A stretch of DNA of 24,103 nucleotides. Source: CAZEAN01 sp964510225. GTDB lineage: Bacteria > Planctomycetota > Planctomycetia > Isosphaerales > Isosphaeraceae. Position numbers and translations under genes: made by a program. The DNA is taken from assembly GCA_964510225.1 (NCBI GenBank), contig CAZEAN010000089.1:1-24103 (forward strand), read 5' to 3'. Positions 15,198-22,632 of this stretch are shown piece after piece. The first letter of the stretch is position 1, and each line of letters opens with the position of its first letter. The notes beneath the pieces are model-generated. The model saw only the letters and a list, made by a program, of their open reading frames with translations. It had not been told where the DNA came from and did no database searches.

Positions 15198-16937
15198 ATG
15201 CAAATCTTCCAGGGCATTGCCGTCAGCCCCGGTGTGGCGATCGGCCCGGCTTTGGTCCTCGAATCTAGGGCACCAAGGTTCACGACCCGAGCAATTCCCC
15301 GAAAGTCGATTGAGTCCGAGGATCAACGCCTTCGGAAGGCAATCGCCGACGCTCGCGATGAGGTCGAGGCAGCGGCCAACGATATTGGTGATCGGCTCGG
15401 CCAGCATTATGCCGACATCCTCTCTGCTCACGTCCGGATGATCGCGGACCCGACGCTCCTCCGCGAAGCAAGTAACCTGATCAGGGATGATCTCGTGAGT
15501 GCGGAGCATGCCGTCTTCAATGTCCTTGATGGCTACGCCCGGCAATTAGAACAACTTGGGATCAACCATCTTGCTGATCGCGCCGCTGACGTCCGAGACA
15601 TCCTCCGACGGATTTTGGATCAGCTGATGGGTCAACCGCAGCCACCTCCCTCGCCTCCGGGCGATTCAGTCGAACCGACGATCCTCCTCGCCGAGGACAT
15701 TTCGCCGGGCGATGCCGCTGCACTTGATCCTAACCGCGTCATCGGCTTCGCCACCGAGTTTGGCGGTCAGACAAGTCATACGGCGATCGTTGCCGCAGCT
15801 TTAGAGATTCCTGCGGTCGTCGGTGTCGGACGCTTTTTGAGTCACGCGCGGGCGGCTCGGACTGCGATCATTGATGGTTATTCCGGCACCGTGGTCCTTG
15901 ACCCCGATCCTCCGACCCTCGAGCAGTATCGACAACTCGCGGTCGACACCGCAGAACGATTTGAAGAGCTTGGCCAATTCGCCAACCTCTCCTCGGAAAC
16001 GAGTGACGGTGTCCGGATCGGTCTCTTCGGAAACATTGAGTTTCCCGACGAGGTAAAGGCCTGCAGAAACCGGGGCGCCGATGGAGTCGGTCTCTTCCGG
16101 ACTGAATTCCTCTATCTCACTCGCTCCGAACCACCGACCGAAGAAGAGCAAACCGAGGCTTATGCCTCGGTGATCCGTGCCCTTGATGGCCGTCCAGTAA
16201 CGATCCGGACGCTTGACCTGGGTTCAGACAAAGCGGAGGACTACTCGTCGGTTGCCGAACCGAATCCAGCCCTCGGACTCCGGAGTATCCGCCGATCACT
16301 CCGTGAACCGGGACCATTCCGGAGTCAACTCCGGGCAATTCTAAGGGCTGCGCGGTTCGGTGAGGTCCGTCTGATGTTTCCCTTGGTGACGACTCTTGCC
16401 GAATTCCGAGAGGCTCGGAAAATCCTCCAAGAGGTTGCCAGTGAACTTGAGGCCGAAGAAATCCCACATCGTTCCGATCTTCCCGTCGGGGTGATGATCG
16501 AGGTTCCTGCAGCAGCGCTCTTAAGCGATCTGTTAGCAAAAGAGGTCGACTTTTTTTCGATCGGAACGAACGATCTCACGCAATATACGCTTGCCGCCGA
16601 TCGGACCAACCGCGTGGTCGCTGACCTTTACAACCCCGCGGAGCCTGCTGTCATCCGATTGATCGATCTCGTGGTCCGCTCGGCAATAAACGCAGGAATC
16701 GAGGTCACCGTCTGTGGCTCGATTGCCGGAGAACCGCTCTATACGATGCTCTTGATCGGTCTCGGAGTGCATCATCTCAGTACACCTCCCCACCAACTCC
16801 CCGAGGTCAAACGTGTGATCCGGGCGGCTCGACTCGACGAAGCCCGGAACGTTGCCAAAGCGGCCTTGGAGGCAGACTCGGGACGTCGGGTCTTGGCACT
16901 CCTTGAGCAAGCCTACCAACGGATTCTGCCAGATTAG
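15198..16937 (+). CDS. ptsI: Phosphoenolpyruvate-protein phosphotransferase (PTS Enzyme I)
   Basis: The 579-residue protein takes phosphate from phosphoenolpyruvate and passes it to HPr. The N-terminal HPr-binding helical domain spans about 20-145. The swivelling phosphohistidine domain holds His194 in GGQTSHTAIVAAA. The C-terminal PEP-binding barrel has LFRTEFLYL, DLGSDKAEDY, NPALGLRSIR, GVMIEVPAAAL, SIGTNDLTQYTLAADR and the catalytic Cys506 in TVCGSIAGEPLY. Length is normal for PtsI, and there is no N-terminal GAF domain as in PtsP. It lies 130 nt after the HPr gene and completes the hpf-ptsN-HPr-EI set. A Pro-rich linker (QPPPSPPG) follows the helical domain. Confidence 0.95.
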   Translation: MQIFQGIAVSPGVAIGPALVLESRAPRFTTRAIPRKSIESEDQRLRKAIADARDEVEAAANDIGDRLGQHYADILSAHVRMIADPTLLREASNLIRDDLVSAEHAVFNVLDGYARQLEQLGINHLADRAADVRDILRRILDQLMGQPQPPPSPPGDSVEPTILLAEDISPGDAAALDPNRVIGFATEFGGQTSHTAIVAAALEIPAVVGVGRFLSHARAARTAIIDGYSGTVVLDPDPPTLEQYRQLAVDTAERFEELGQFANLSSETSDGVRIGLFGNIEFPDEVKACRNRGADGVGLFRTEFLYLTRSEPPTEEEQTEAYASVIRALDGRPVTIRTLDLGSDKAEDYSSVAEPNPALGLRSIRRSLREPGPFRSQLRAILRAARFGEVRLMFPLVTTLAEFREARKILQEVASELEAEEIPHRSDLPVGVMIEVPAAALLSDLLAKEVDFFSIGTNDLTQYTLAADRTNRVVADLYNPAEPAVIRLIDLVVRSAINAGIEVTVCGSIAGEPLYTMLLIGLGVHHLSTPPHQLPEVKRVIRAARLDEARNVAKAALEADSGRRVLALLEQAYQRILPD

Positions 16938-17058
16938 CCCGCTCGATCGAGATCAGAGTTCAAGATGATCCGGGACGACGCTTGAGTGATTCGCCCGTTC
17001 CATGGACAATATAGAGTGACCGAAACGATCGAGCGTGATTCTTCAACGCGCTCCAATT

Positions 17059-17070
17059 GAGATCGATCTC
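17059..17070. repeat. Perfect 12-bp palindrome GAGATCGATCTC
   Basis: GAGATCGATCTC is an exact palindrome 51 nt upstream of the DUF2344 gene, in the 184-nt gap after the EI gene. A TATAGA at 17010-17015 could be a -10 element, but no well-spaced -35 accompanies it. The palindrome could be a regulator site, or may merely reflect the general GATC/CGATCG richness of this DNA. Confidence 0.3.
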
Positions 17071-17121
17071 CAGCGCCAACGTTTTTAACATCCACACGGA
17101 GTAGGTGCCTCACGGGCGACT

Positions 17122-17772
17122 ATGGAAGTACTCCCCACGCGGATCCGCTTGCGGTTCGAGAAATCCGGTGATCTCCGGCTGGTCAGCCACCACGATTTAC
17201 TCCGGTGTGTTGATCGCCTCCTTCGCCGCGCAGCGATCCCGATGGCCTCGACTCAGGGCTTCAACCCACGTCCGAAGATCTCTTTCCCGTTGGCCCTTGG
17301 CCTTGGGATCGAAGGATTCCGAGAAGTGCTGGAGCTTTCGCTCGCGGAGCGGACGGAGACCGTTGAGGTCCTTCGTCGACTAAACGAAGTGGCTCCACCT
17401 GGGTTAAGATTCTTCGAGGCAGAGCGGCTTCCGAGCCAACGCCCGGGTCAGGTAAATTCGGTGGAGTACCGGCTTCGCGTTCCCACGGAACGGCTTGAGC
17501 CAACTCGTGCTGCGATTGCGGAGGTGATGGCGCGTTCCCATTGCCGAACGATCCGATCGAAGCGTGACCGCTCGGTAGAGATCGACTTGAGGCCGTTTCT
17601 GCTCGACCTCTCGGTGGAACCGGCAGATTCTACGCTTCGGCTCAGATTGAAGGTCGAGCCCAGCGGCTCTGCACGTCCAGAAGAGGTTCTCAGCCTCCTT
17701 GGTTTAGACGATCTACTCGGAGGCGGTGTGGTGTTGGGTCGGACTGATGTTCACCTCACCGCAGTTTCTTAA
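17122..17772 (+). CDS. DUF2344 / TIGR03936 family radical-SAM-associated protein
   Basis: The 216-residue protein matches the DUF2344 family, first known as a C-terminal partner domain of a radical SAM protein and often encoded beside RNase E/G and ribosomal L21 genes. Recognisable stretches are RIRLRFEKSGDLRLVSHHDL near the N-terminus, RRAAIPMASTQGFNPRPKIS and FPLALGLGIEGFREVLEL. The biochemical role is not established; a link to RNA or ribosome maturation is inferred only from gene neighbourhoods. It stands here as a separate protein and its radical SAM partner is not next to it. The rne and rplU genes follow on the same strand, agreeing with the usual neighbourhood. There is no strong ribosome binding site before the ATG. 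Confidence 0.88.
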   Translation: MEVLPTRIRLRFEKSGDLRLVSHHDLLRCVDRLLRRAAIPMASTQGFNPRPKISFPLALGLGIEGFREVLELSLAERTETVEVLRRLNEVAPPGLRFFEAERLPSQRPGQVNSVEYRLRVPTERLEPTRAAIAEVMARSHCRTIRSKRDRSVEIDLRPFLLDLSVEPADSTLRLRLKVEPSGSARPEEVLSLLGLDDLLGGGVVLGRTDVHLTAVS

Positions 17773-18113
17773 TCAGAGTCCTGCATTGAGAACTGCAAAG
17801 TGTCCGTGTCAGCGTCTGAGCCTGGCCAAAACCAAAACAAGATCCCTGATGAGCTGATTCCGTTCTGATTCCAAACTTCAAGAAAACCCAGATTCTTCAC
17901 CCCCAAAGGGAGCCGAAGTCCCTCCAATGAACCCATTGGTCGGTGGGACGCTACACTTACCGAGATCGATTCTGATCGACCCGATTAGAGAACCCGGAAT
18001 CCGTTTTGGCGTTGCGATACACTCCGATCGACTCGGAATTTGCTTGAGCGTCACCTCCGGTATCGAGCTGATCAAATCGTGACGGGCCGGCCCCGATCGG
18101 AGCCCAATCACGC
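17773..18113 (+). promoter_or_regulatory. 341-nt gap upstream of the RNase E/G gene
   Basis: No gene is seen. The stretch contains a run of small hairpins on the plus strand: AGGGA/TCCCT at 17907-17923, CCCA/TGGG at 17932-17947, and TCGAT-tctg-ATCGA at 17966-17979. In enterobacteria the rne leader is long and structured and serves in autoregulation of RNase E. An analogous leader is possible here, but the individual stems are short and the start of transcription cannot be located. Confidence 0.35.
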
Positions 18114-21100
18114 ATGAGTAAGAAGAAAGAGATGTTGATCAATGTCCTCCAGCCGGAGGAATGTCGGATCGCCATTGTCGAGGATGGTGTCCTTGAAGAA
18201 CTCTATGTTGACCGGACTAGCCTAGAGAGCTTTACCGGAAACATTTACAAAGGGCGGATCGTCAATATTGAGCCTGCGATCCAAGCGTCCTTCGTTGACT
18301 TTTCTGTGGGCCGTAACGGATTCCTCCACGTCTCTGATGTTGAGCCGAGATACTATCGAGAACAGCTCGATGATGAGACCGTCCTGGGTCCACGAGATCG
18401 AGGACGTGACCCTCGGAAAGACCTCGATCTCCGCGACTCCACAACTCCGGTGACCCCACCAGAAAGGGCTCGATCGAGCGCACCGAGTCGTCGGACCCGT
18501 GAACTCGAAGCAATCCGGGACGAGTTGCTCGATGGACCGCTCGATCCTCCATCCACGGAACTCCCCCTGATCGGTACCGGTCGGCTTGACGAGCCGTCGA
18601 GTCCAAGCCGGAAACGTCCCGAACCTCGCCCTTCCTCAAGGGCCCGCAAACCAGAGCGGCCGAAGGATCGACGGCTCGAGCGGGTTCGGGACTTCGATGA
18701 TGAGGATAGCGATGATCCTTCGGAAATCGATGATTTCGGCCGTGGGCTGATTGAAATCGACGACGAATCCGAGACTCATTTCCAAGATGACTCGACGATG
18801 CCTCTCCCTCGGACCCGAAACCGAGGTCGTGAGAGGATTCGAGATCGCGACCGAGACAGAGATCGTGATCGGGACCGGGACCGGGACAGAGATCGAGATC
18901 GAGAACGGCCAGATCTCTCCGAAAAGGGAAGACGGGACCGCTCAGTCCGTCGACGTTTCGGTGAGGGTCTCGCCGATGACTTGGATGAATCGCTTGAGTC
19001 GTTCCGGACGGATCGTGATGATCCCGAACCGGAGATGGAGTCGGATACGAGGAGACCGGAAGTGGTCTCCGATCCTCATGATGAACCCTTCGAGGCGAAG
19101 GTCGGTTCCGATCGTGATCACACCTCGGACCGTGACCGTGGTCGCGAGTTCGGATTCGGATTGTTAGCTGAGACTGACTCTTCGTCGGAATTGAAATCGA
19201 AGGGGGGGAAACTTCGGGGGAATCCGGATTCAAAGGACTGGGACGACGACCAGTGGCCTGGCCCCGACGACTTTGAGCGTTTTCTTCCGCCAAACCAGAC
19301 AACTCGACCATCACACAGCCGGGCTCGGACGGAAGAACCGAATCTCGACGATCGTGAACCTTTCCGTGAGAAGAATCGGGGGCTTGAGCCAGGACAGGGA
19401 GTGACCGAACGCGATCGCGATCGCCCTCGGTCGCGGAGTCTTGACCGTGACCGCGGACGTCCTGATTCAAACGACCCCGATTTTGAACATGAAGAGCCGG
19501 AGCTTAAACCGAGACCGGAACCGGAGTCTTCCGACGTCGGAGAGTTGGAGATCGTCCCGGAACCCACGACTCGGAAACGCCGATCCCGATCCGTTTCTCG
19601 GTCGGAACCCGAGCAAAATTCACTTGAGTCTAGTATCGAAGACTTCCCTGAATCTCATACCAGGACCACGTCTCGTCGAGACTCAACTGACACTGGAGTC
19701 CCAGCAAAGCGTCGCGAATTTGGACCGACCGACGAATTCAGCCGTACTGAACGGAAACGACGATCGAGTTCAACGACGTCGCGTCAGTACGACGAAATCG
19801 ACGAGGGAAAGAATCTCGGGGATGAGTCAAAGCCCCGACGCCATGACCGCGCCGGTGAGCCAGGCTACATCCCGCGTGCCGAACGCGCTCGTCGCCGACA
19901 GGAATCGGAAGACGATGTTGTCGGGCTCCCTGAGGTTGATGATCGTTCCCACGACAACGATGACGATTCAAACGACGACACCTCACCAAAGCGGCGGCGG
20001 CGGCGACGGAGTGGTAGGAGTTCCAGGTACGCTGACTCTTCGTCCAACGATCTTGATCTCGATCAGACCAACTTCGACCGTGACTACTCCGGAGAGGAGG
20101 ACGATGATTCCTTCGGGGATGACGATGACGATCGATCGCGATCCGAGCCCACTCTGATCGATGACGGATCACTCTCGGATGACTATGACTTTGATGATTC
20201 GGTCGACAGTGATGCCGATGATCTTGATGACGAACCTTCCCCTCAGACTTCGAACCGCGACATCGACCCTGAACTTTTAGAAGAGATCGCTCGAGAGATC
20301 GAGGAGATCCGTGAACTCGAGCACGAAGTCGGCTATCGAGGTCGCGCTGTTTCCTCAGGAGGATCATCACGGGGCGGCAGCCGTCGCGCTGATGCGTCCG
20401 ACTCTCGGTCTTCCGGAGGGAAGGGGGGTCGTCGAGGTTCGGTGAAGCCTCCGATCCAAGAGGTTTTCAAGCGGGGTGACGAAGTCCTGGTCCAAGTCAT
20501 TAAAGAGTCGATCGGCTCGAAAGGACCGACTCTCTCGACCTACATCAGCATTCCAGGCCGCTATCTCGTCTTGATGCCTGGCCTGAACCGCGTTGGGGTT
20601 TCGAGGAAGATTTCGGATGAAGGCCAGCGACGAAAGCTCCGGCAGATCATGCATGAACTCGATCCACCGAAGGGACTCGGCTTTATTGTCCGGACCGCCG
20701 GTGTCGATCGGACCAAGCGTGAACTCGCCCGCGACCTCGCCTACCTCCTCCGGCTCTGGAAAGTGATCCTGAAACGGATCAAGAAAGCTCGGACTCCGGC
20801 TCCGATCTACCAAGAGTCGGATATGATCATCCGGACGATCCGTGACATCTTCAATTCTGAGATCGACACCATCTGGATCGATGAACCTTCGGCGTTTGAG
20901 CGTGCCCAAGAGTTTCTTAAGGTCGTGATGCCTCGATTCGTCGACCGGATCAAGCTTTACGAAGAGAAGGTCCCGCTCTTCCACCGCTATGGTCTTGAAG
21001 AGGAGATCGACAAGATCCAGCGGCGCCAGGTCCCCTTGCCTGAAGGAGGGTCGGTGGTAATCGATCAGACTGAGGCCCTGGTCGCGATCGACGTCAACAG

Positions 21101-21728
21101 CGGGAACTTCCGAGTCGAAGATGACGCCGAAAAGACGGCGTATGAGATGAATCTCCGCGCGGCGAAGGAGATTGCTCGGCAACTCCGACTCCGCGATCTC
21201 GGCGGTGTGATCGCCAACGATTTCATTGACATGCGCGAAGAAAAGCACCGCCGAGGGGTCGAACGTGCCCTCCGTGAAGCCGTGAAACGAGACCGGGCGC
21301 GGACCAAGATCCTCCGGATGAGTCAATTCGGGATTATCGAAATGACTCGACAGCGGATCAGGCCAAGCCTGAAGCGTTCCGTCTATGAAGAATGCCCTGA
21401 GTGCAACGGAATCGGGCTGGTGAAGACGATCGAGAGTATGGCCATCGATGCCATGCGAGCACTGCAAATGACGATTCACCTCAATGGAGCGCAACAGATC
21501 CGGGTTGAGCTGAATCCCGAGGTTGCAACTTATCTCTCAAATCGGAAGCGTGCCGAATTGATCGATCTGGAATCTCGGGGCGATCTCACCATCTCGGTCG
21601 ATCCGATTCCCGGCGCCGGTCGGGAACATTTCGATCTGATCGCGCTCGATGCCAACGGGGGCGAGATTCCGATCCCTGCTGCCCCTCGATCGCCCAACAG
21701 CACCGGCTCTTCGCGTCGCCGACGCTAG
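18114..21728 (+). CDS. Ribonuclease E/G family protein with a giant charged insert in the S1 domain
   Basis: This 1204-residue endoribonuclease cleaves single-stranded RNA in mRNA decay and rRNA maturation. An S1 domain starts near residue 35 (GNIYKGRIVNIEPAIQASFV) but is interrupted after GRNGFLHVSDVEPRYY. It resumes at about 779 (PPIQEVFKRGDEVLVQVIKE). The ~690-residue insert is low complexity, dominated by Arg, Asp, Glu, Ser and Pro, with ten Arg-Asp repeats at 243-262, a KRRRRRR cluster, Asp runs and a short helical stretch near 717-738. After it the catalytic core is complete: Asp993 (VAIDVNSGNF) and Asp1036 (IANDFIDM) keep the 43-residue spacing of E. coli D303/D346, and Cys1094/Cys1097 (CPECNG) form the zinc link. 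No C-terminal scaffold follows, only ~100 residues ending in RRRR. GGAG at 18099-18102 precedes the ATG. Long antisense frames are shadows. Confidence 0.93.
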   Translation: MSKKKEMLINVLQPEECRIAIVEDGVLEELYVDRTSLESFTGNIYKGRIVNIEPAIQASFVDFSVGRNGFLHVSDVEPRYYREQLDDETVLGPRDRGRDPRKDLDLRDSTTPVTPPERARSSAPSRRTRELEAIRDELLDGPLDPPSTELPLIGTGRLDEPSSPSRKRPEPRPSSRARKPERPKDRRLERVRDFDDEDSDDPSEIDDFGRGLIEIDDESETHFQDDSTMPLPRTRNRGRERIRDRDRDRDRDRDRDRDRDRDRERPDLSEKGRRDRSVRRRFGEGLADDLDESLESFRTDRDDPEPEMESDTRRPEVVSDPHDEPFEAKVGSDRDHTSDRDRGREFGFGLLAETDSSSELKSKGGKLRGNPDSKDWDDDQWPGPDDFERFLPPNQTTRPSHSRARTEEPNLDDREPFREKNRGLEPGQGVTERDRDRPRSRSLDRDRGRPDSNDPDFEHEEPELKPRPEPESSDVGELEIVPEPTTRKRRSRSVSRSEPEQNSLESSIEDFPESHTRTTSRRDSTDTGVPAKRREFGPTDEFSRTERKRRSSSTTSRQYDEIDEGKNLGDESKPRRHDRAGEPGYIPRAERARRRQESEDDVVGLPEVDDRSHDNDDDSNDDTSPKRRRRRRSGRSSRYADSSSNDLDLDQTNFDRDYSGEEDDDSFGDDDDDRSRSEPTLIDDGSLSDDYDFDDSVDSDADDLDDEPSPQTSNRDIDPELLEEIAREIEEIRELEHEVGYRGRAVSSGGSSRGGSRRADASDSRSSGGKGGRRGSVKPPIQEVFKRGDEVLVQVIKESIGSKGPTLSTYISIPGRYLVLMPGLNRVGVSRKISDEGQRRKLRQIMHELDPPKGLGFIVRTAGVDRTKRELARDLAYLLRLWKVILKRIKKARTPAPIYQESDMIIRTIRDIFNSEIDTIWIDEPSAFERAQEFLKVVMPRFVDRIKLYEEKVPLFHRYGLEEEIDKIQRRQVPLPEGGSVVIDQTEALVAIDVNSGNFRVEDDAEKTAYEMNLRAAKEIARQLRLRDLGGVIANDFIDMREEKHRRGVERALREAVKRDRARTKILRMSQFGIIEMTRQRIRPSLKRSVYEECPECNGIGLVKTIESMAIDAMRALQMTIHLNGAQQIRVELNPEVATYLSNRKRAELIDLESRGDLTISVDPIPGAGREHFDLIALDANGGEIPIPAAPRSPNSTGSSRRRR
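18840..18899 (+). repeat. Ten Arg-Asp dipeptide repeats in the RNase E/G insert
   Basis: Twenty codons read (Arg-Asp) x10. Arg is written as CGA, CGC, AGA, CGT and CGG, and Asp as both GAT and GAC, so the DNA hexamers are diverged while the peptide is perfect. This suggests the repeat is kept for its protein property (alternating charge) rather than being a fresh slippage product. Confidence 0.9.
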
Positions 21729-21741
21729 GGGAGAATTGGCA

Positions 21742-21893
21742 TCGAAACGGTCGGACCGAAAACAGTAAACCGCGAACGATTTCGAACAGGGCTTCACGAT
21801 GGGTGGAGCCTGACGGTACGCTAGCTTGATCTTACCTGGGAATCCGGACGCAAGAATCGGGGCGTTGCCCGATCCCGGCTACCGGTAAGCTAG
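21742..21893 (+). ncRNA. Candidate structured RNA in the rne-rplU gap
   Basis: Nested complementary segments are visible. CTAGCTT at 21821-21827 pairs with AAGCTAG at 21887-21893; ACC at 21834-21836 with GGT at 21884-21886; CCGG at 21844-21847 with CCGG at 21875-21878; and ATCGGG at 21856-21861 with CCCGAT at 21868-21873 around a 6-nt loop. Together they form an elongated stem with internal loops. Just before it, TCGAAA (21742-21747) and TTTCGA (21780-21785) enclose CGGTCGGACCG. It could be part of an L21 leader, an sRNA or the rne 3' end. The GGACGCAA string recalls the c-di-GMP-I riboswitch core, but the rest of that fold is not present. I do not match it to a known family. Confidence 0.4.
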
Positions 21894-21920
21894 TCCGAAT
21901 CATCAACGGAACGACTCGAA

Positions 21921-21971
21921 GACGACTTAGCCAACTTCACTTCGGAACAGAAGTTGGCTGTGTCGGTCGTC
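21921..21971 (+). promoter_or_regulatory. Strong two-part hairpin in the rplU leader
   Basis: AGCCAACTTC at 21929-21938 and GAAGTTGGCT at 21950-21959 form a perfect 10-bp stem with an 11-nt loop. An outer stem, GACGAC (21921-21926) with GTCGTC (21966-21971), extends it across an asymmetric internal loop. It ends 38 nt before the rplU start and is not followed by a T-run, so a terminator is less likely than a leader element for L21 feedback control. Ribosomal protein leaders for L21 are known in Firmicutes; equivalence is not claimed. Confidence 0.5.
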
Positions 21972-22009
21972 GTTTGTTGATGGTCCATTGAACGAAAAAC
22001 ACAGAGACC

Positions 22010-22327
22010 ATGTACGCGATCTTTGAAGACGGCAGTCGACAGTATCGAGTTCACGAAGGAGATCAAGTCACCCTCGATCGTCGTGATGGCGAGGACGGCG
22101 ACGAACTCACCTTCGAGAAGATCCTCCTGGTTAGCGGAACCGACAATGACGCTTTGATTGGGACACCGCTTGTAGATGGCGTGGTCGTCAAGGCAAAGAT
22201 CGTTAAGCAGTTCCGCGGCAAGAAGATCATTATTCAGAAGTTCAAGCGCCGTAAAGGATATCGTCGCAAACGTGGGCATCGTCAGCCGTACACCAGAGTT
22301 GAGATTACGGCAATTGAAACAGCTTGA
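22010..22327 (+). CDS. rplU: 50S ribosomal protein L21
   Basis: The 105-residue protein is L21 of the large ribosomal subunit, which binds 23S rRNA. Typical blocks are MYAIFEDGSRQYRVHEGDQV at the start, GTPLVDGVVVKAKIV in the middle and the basic KKIIIQKFKRRKGYRRKRGHRQPYT loop, ending VEITAIE. Length is normal. It follows rne by 281 nt with a structured leader. In most bacteria rpmA (L27) follows directly, but here the next 305 nt hold no gene and then a ribonucleotide reductase begins, so rpmA must be elsewhere. No clear Shine-Dalgarno sequence precedes the ATG. Confidence 0.97.
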   Translation: MYAIFEDGSRQYRVHEGDQVTLDRRDGEDGDELTFEKILLVSGTDNDALIGTPLVDGVVVKAKIVKQFRGKKIIIQKFKRRKGYRRKRGHRQPYTRVEITAIETA

Positions 22328-22632
22328 ACGGCCCCGTTTTCTAACTTCTCTGACCGTGCAGAATGCTACAATCAGACTATCTAGTAGATGGGCTGCACCG
22401 AAGTTAAATTGGTTGCTCGCCTTTGCCCACTCGCGCGATACATTCCACTTTCGGCGGAGCTTTCAAAGCTCTTGCTGAGTTAAGCCCGCTCGTGTTCTTG
22501 AGTCTCTTAACACTCCACACTTTTGTATTGTCATCAGTACACCAGTGTTCTTTTGGTCAGATTTTCCTTGACCAGAGACGAGCGATATGGCAGAACATCG
22601 AGTAGACAATTGAACGGTATCGGAGTCCGGCG
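22328..22632 (+). promoter_or_regulatory. 305-nt gap between rplU and the ribonucleotide reductase gene
   Basis: No gene is seen. TGCTACAAT at 22364-22372 is a good extended -10 element without a strong -35; starting there gives a leader of about 250 nt. The leader has GAGCTT-tca-AAGCTC at 22457-22471, AACACT/AGTGTT at 22509-22549 and TGGTCA/TGACCA at 22554-22574. A cobalamin riboswitch would be expected to show a GCCACTG box; I do not find one, nor a convincing NrdR box. Confidence 0.4.

Noticed and set aside
18840..18899. Hexamer repeats that might suggest a CRISPR or satellite array
   Set aside because: There are no spacers, and the repeat is a coding Arg-Asp tract in frame with the RNase gene.
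18262..21494. Long open frames antisense to the RNase E/G gene (402 and 375 codons)
   Set aside because: They exist because the charged, GATC-rich sense sequence rarely makes stops on the other strand. Their translations show no domain, and the sense frame carries clear catalytic motifs.
21844..21886. c-di-GMP-I (GEMM) riboswitch suggested by a GGACGCAA string
   Set aside because: The preceding hairpin and the tetraloop-receptor half of the motif are not present, and the flanking pairing follows a different layout.
22327..22340. Possible intrinsic terminator after rplU
   Set aside because: The AACG/CGTT stem is only 4 bp and the T-run is short; too weak to call.
22517..22533. Possible NrdR box upstream of the ribonucleotide reductase gene
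   Set aside because: ACACTTTTGTATTGTC matches only the outer bases of the consensus, and no second box lies at the usual spacing.
22377..22632. Cobalamin riboswitch before nrdJ
   Set aside because: No GCCACTG box or recognisable core was found on reading the region; GCCCACTCG near 22425 is only a partial resemblance.
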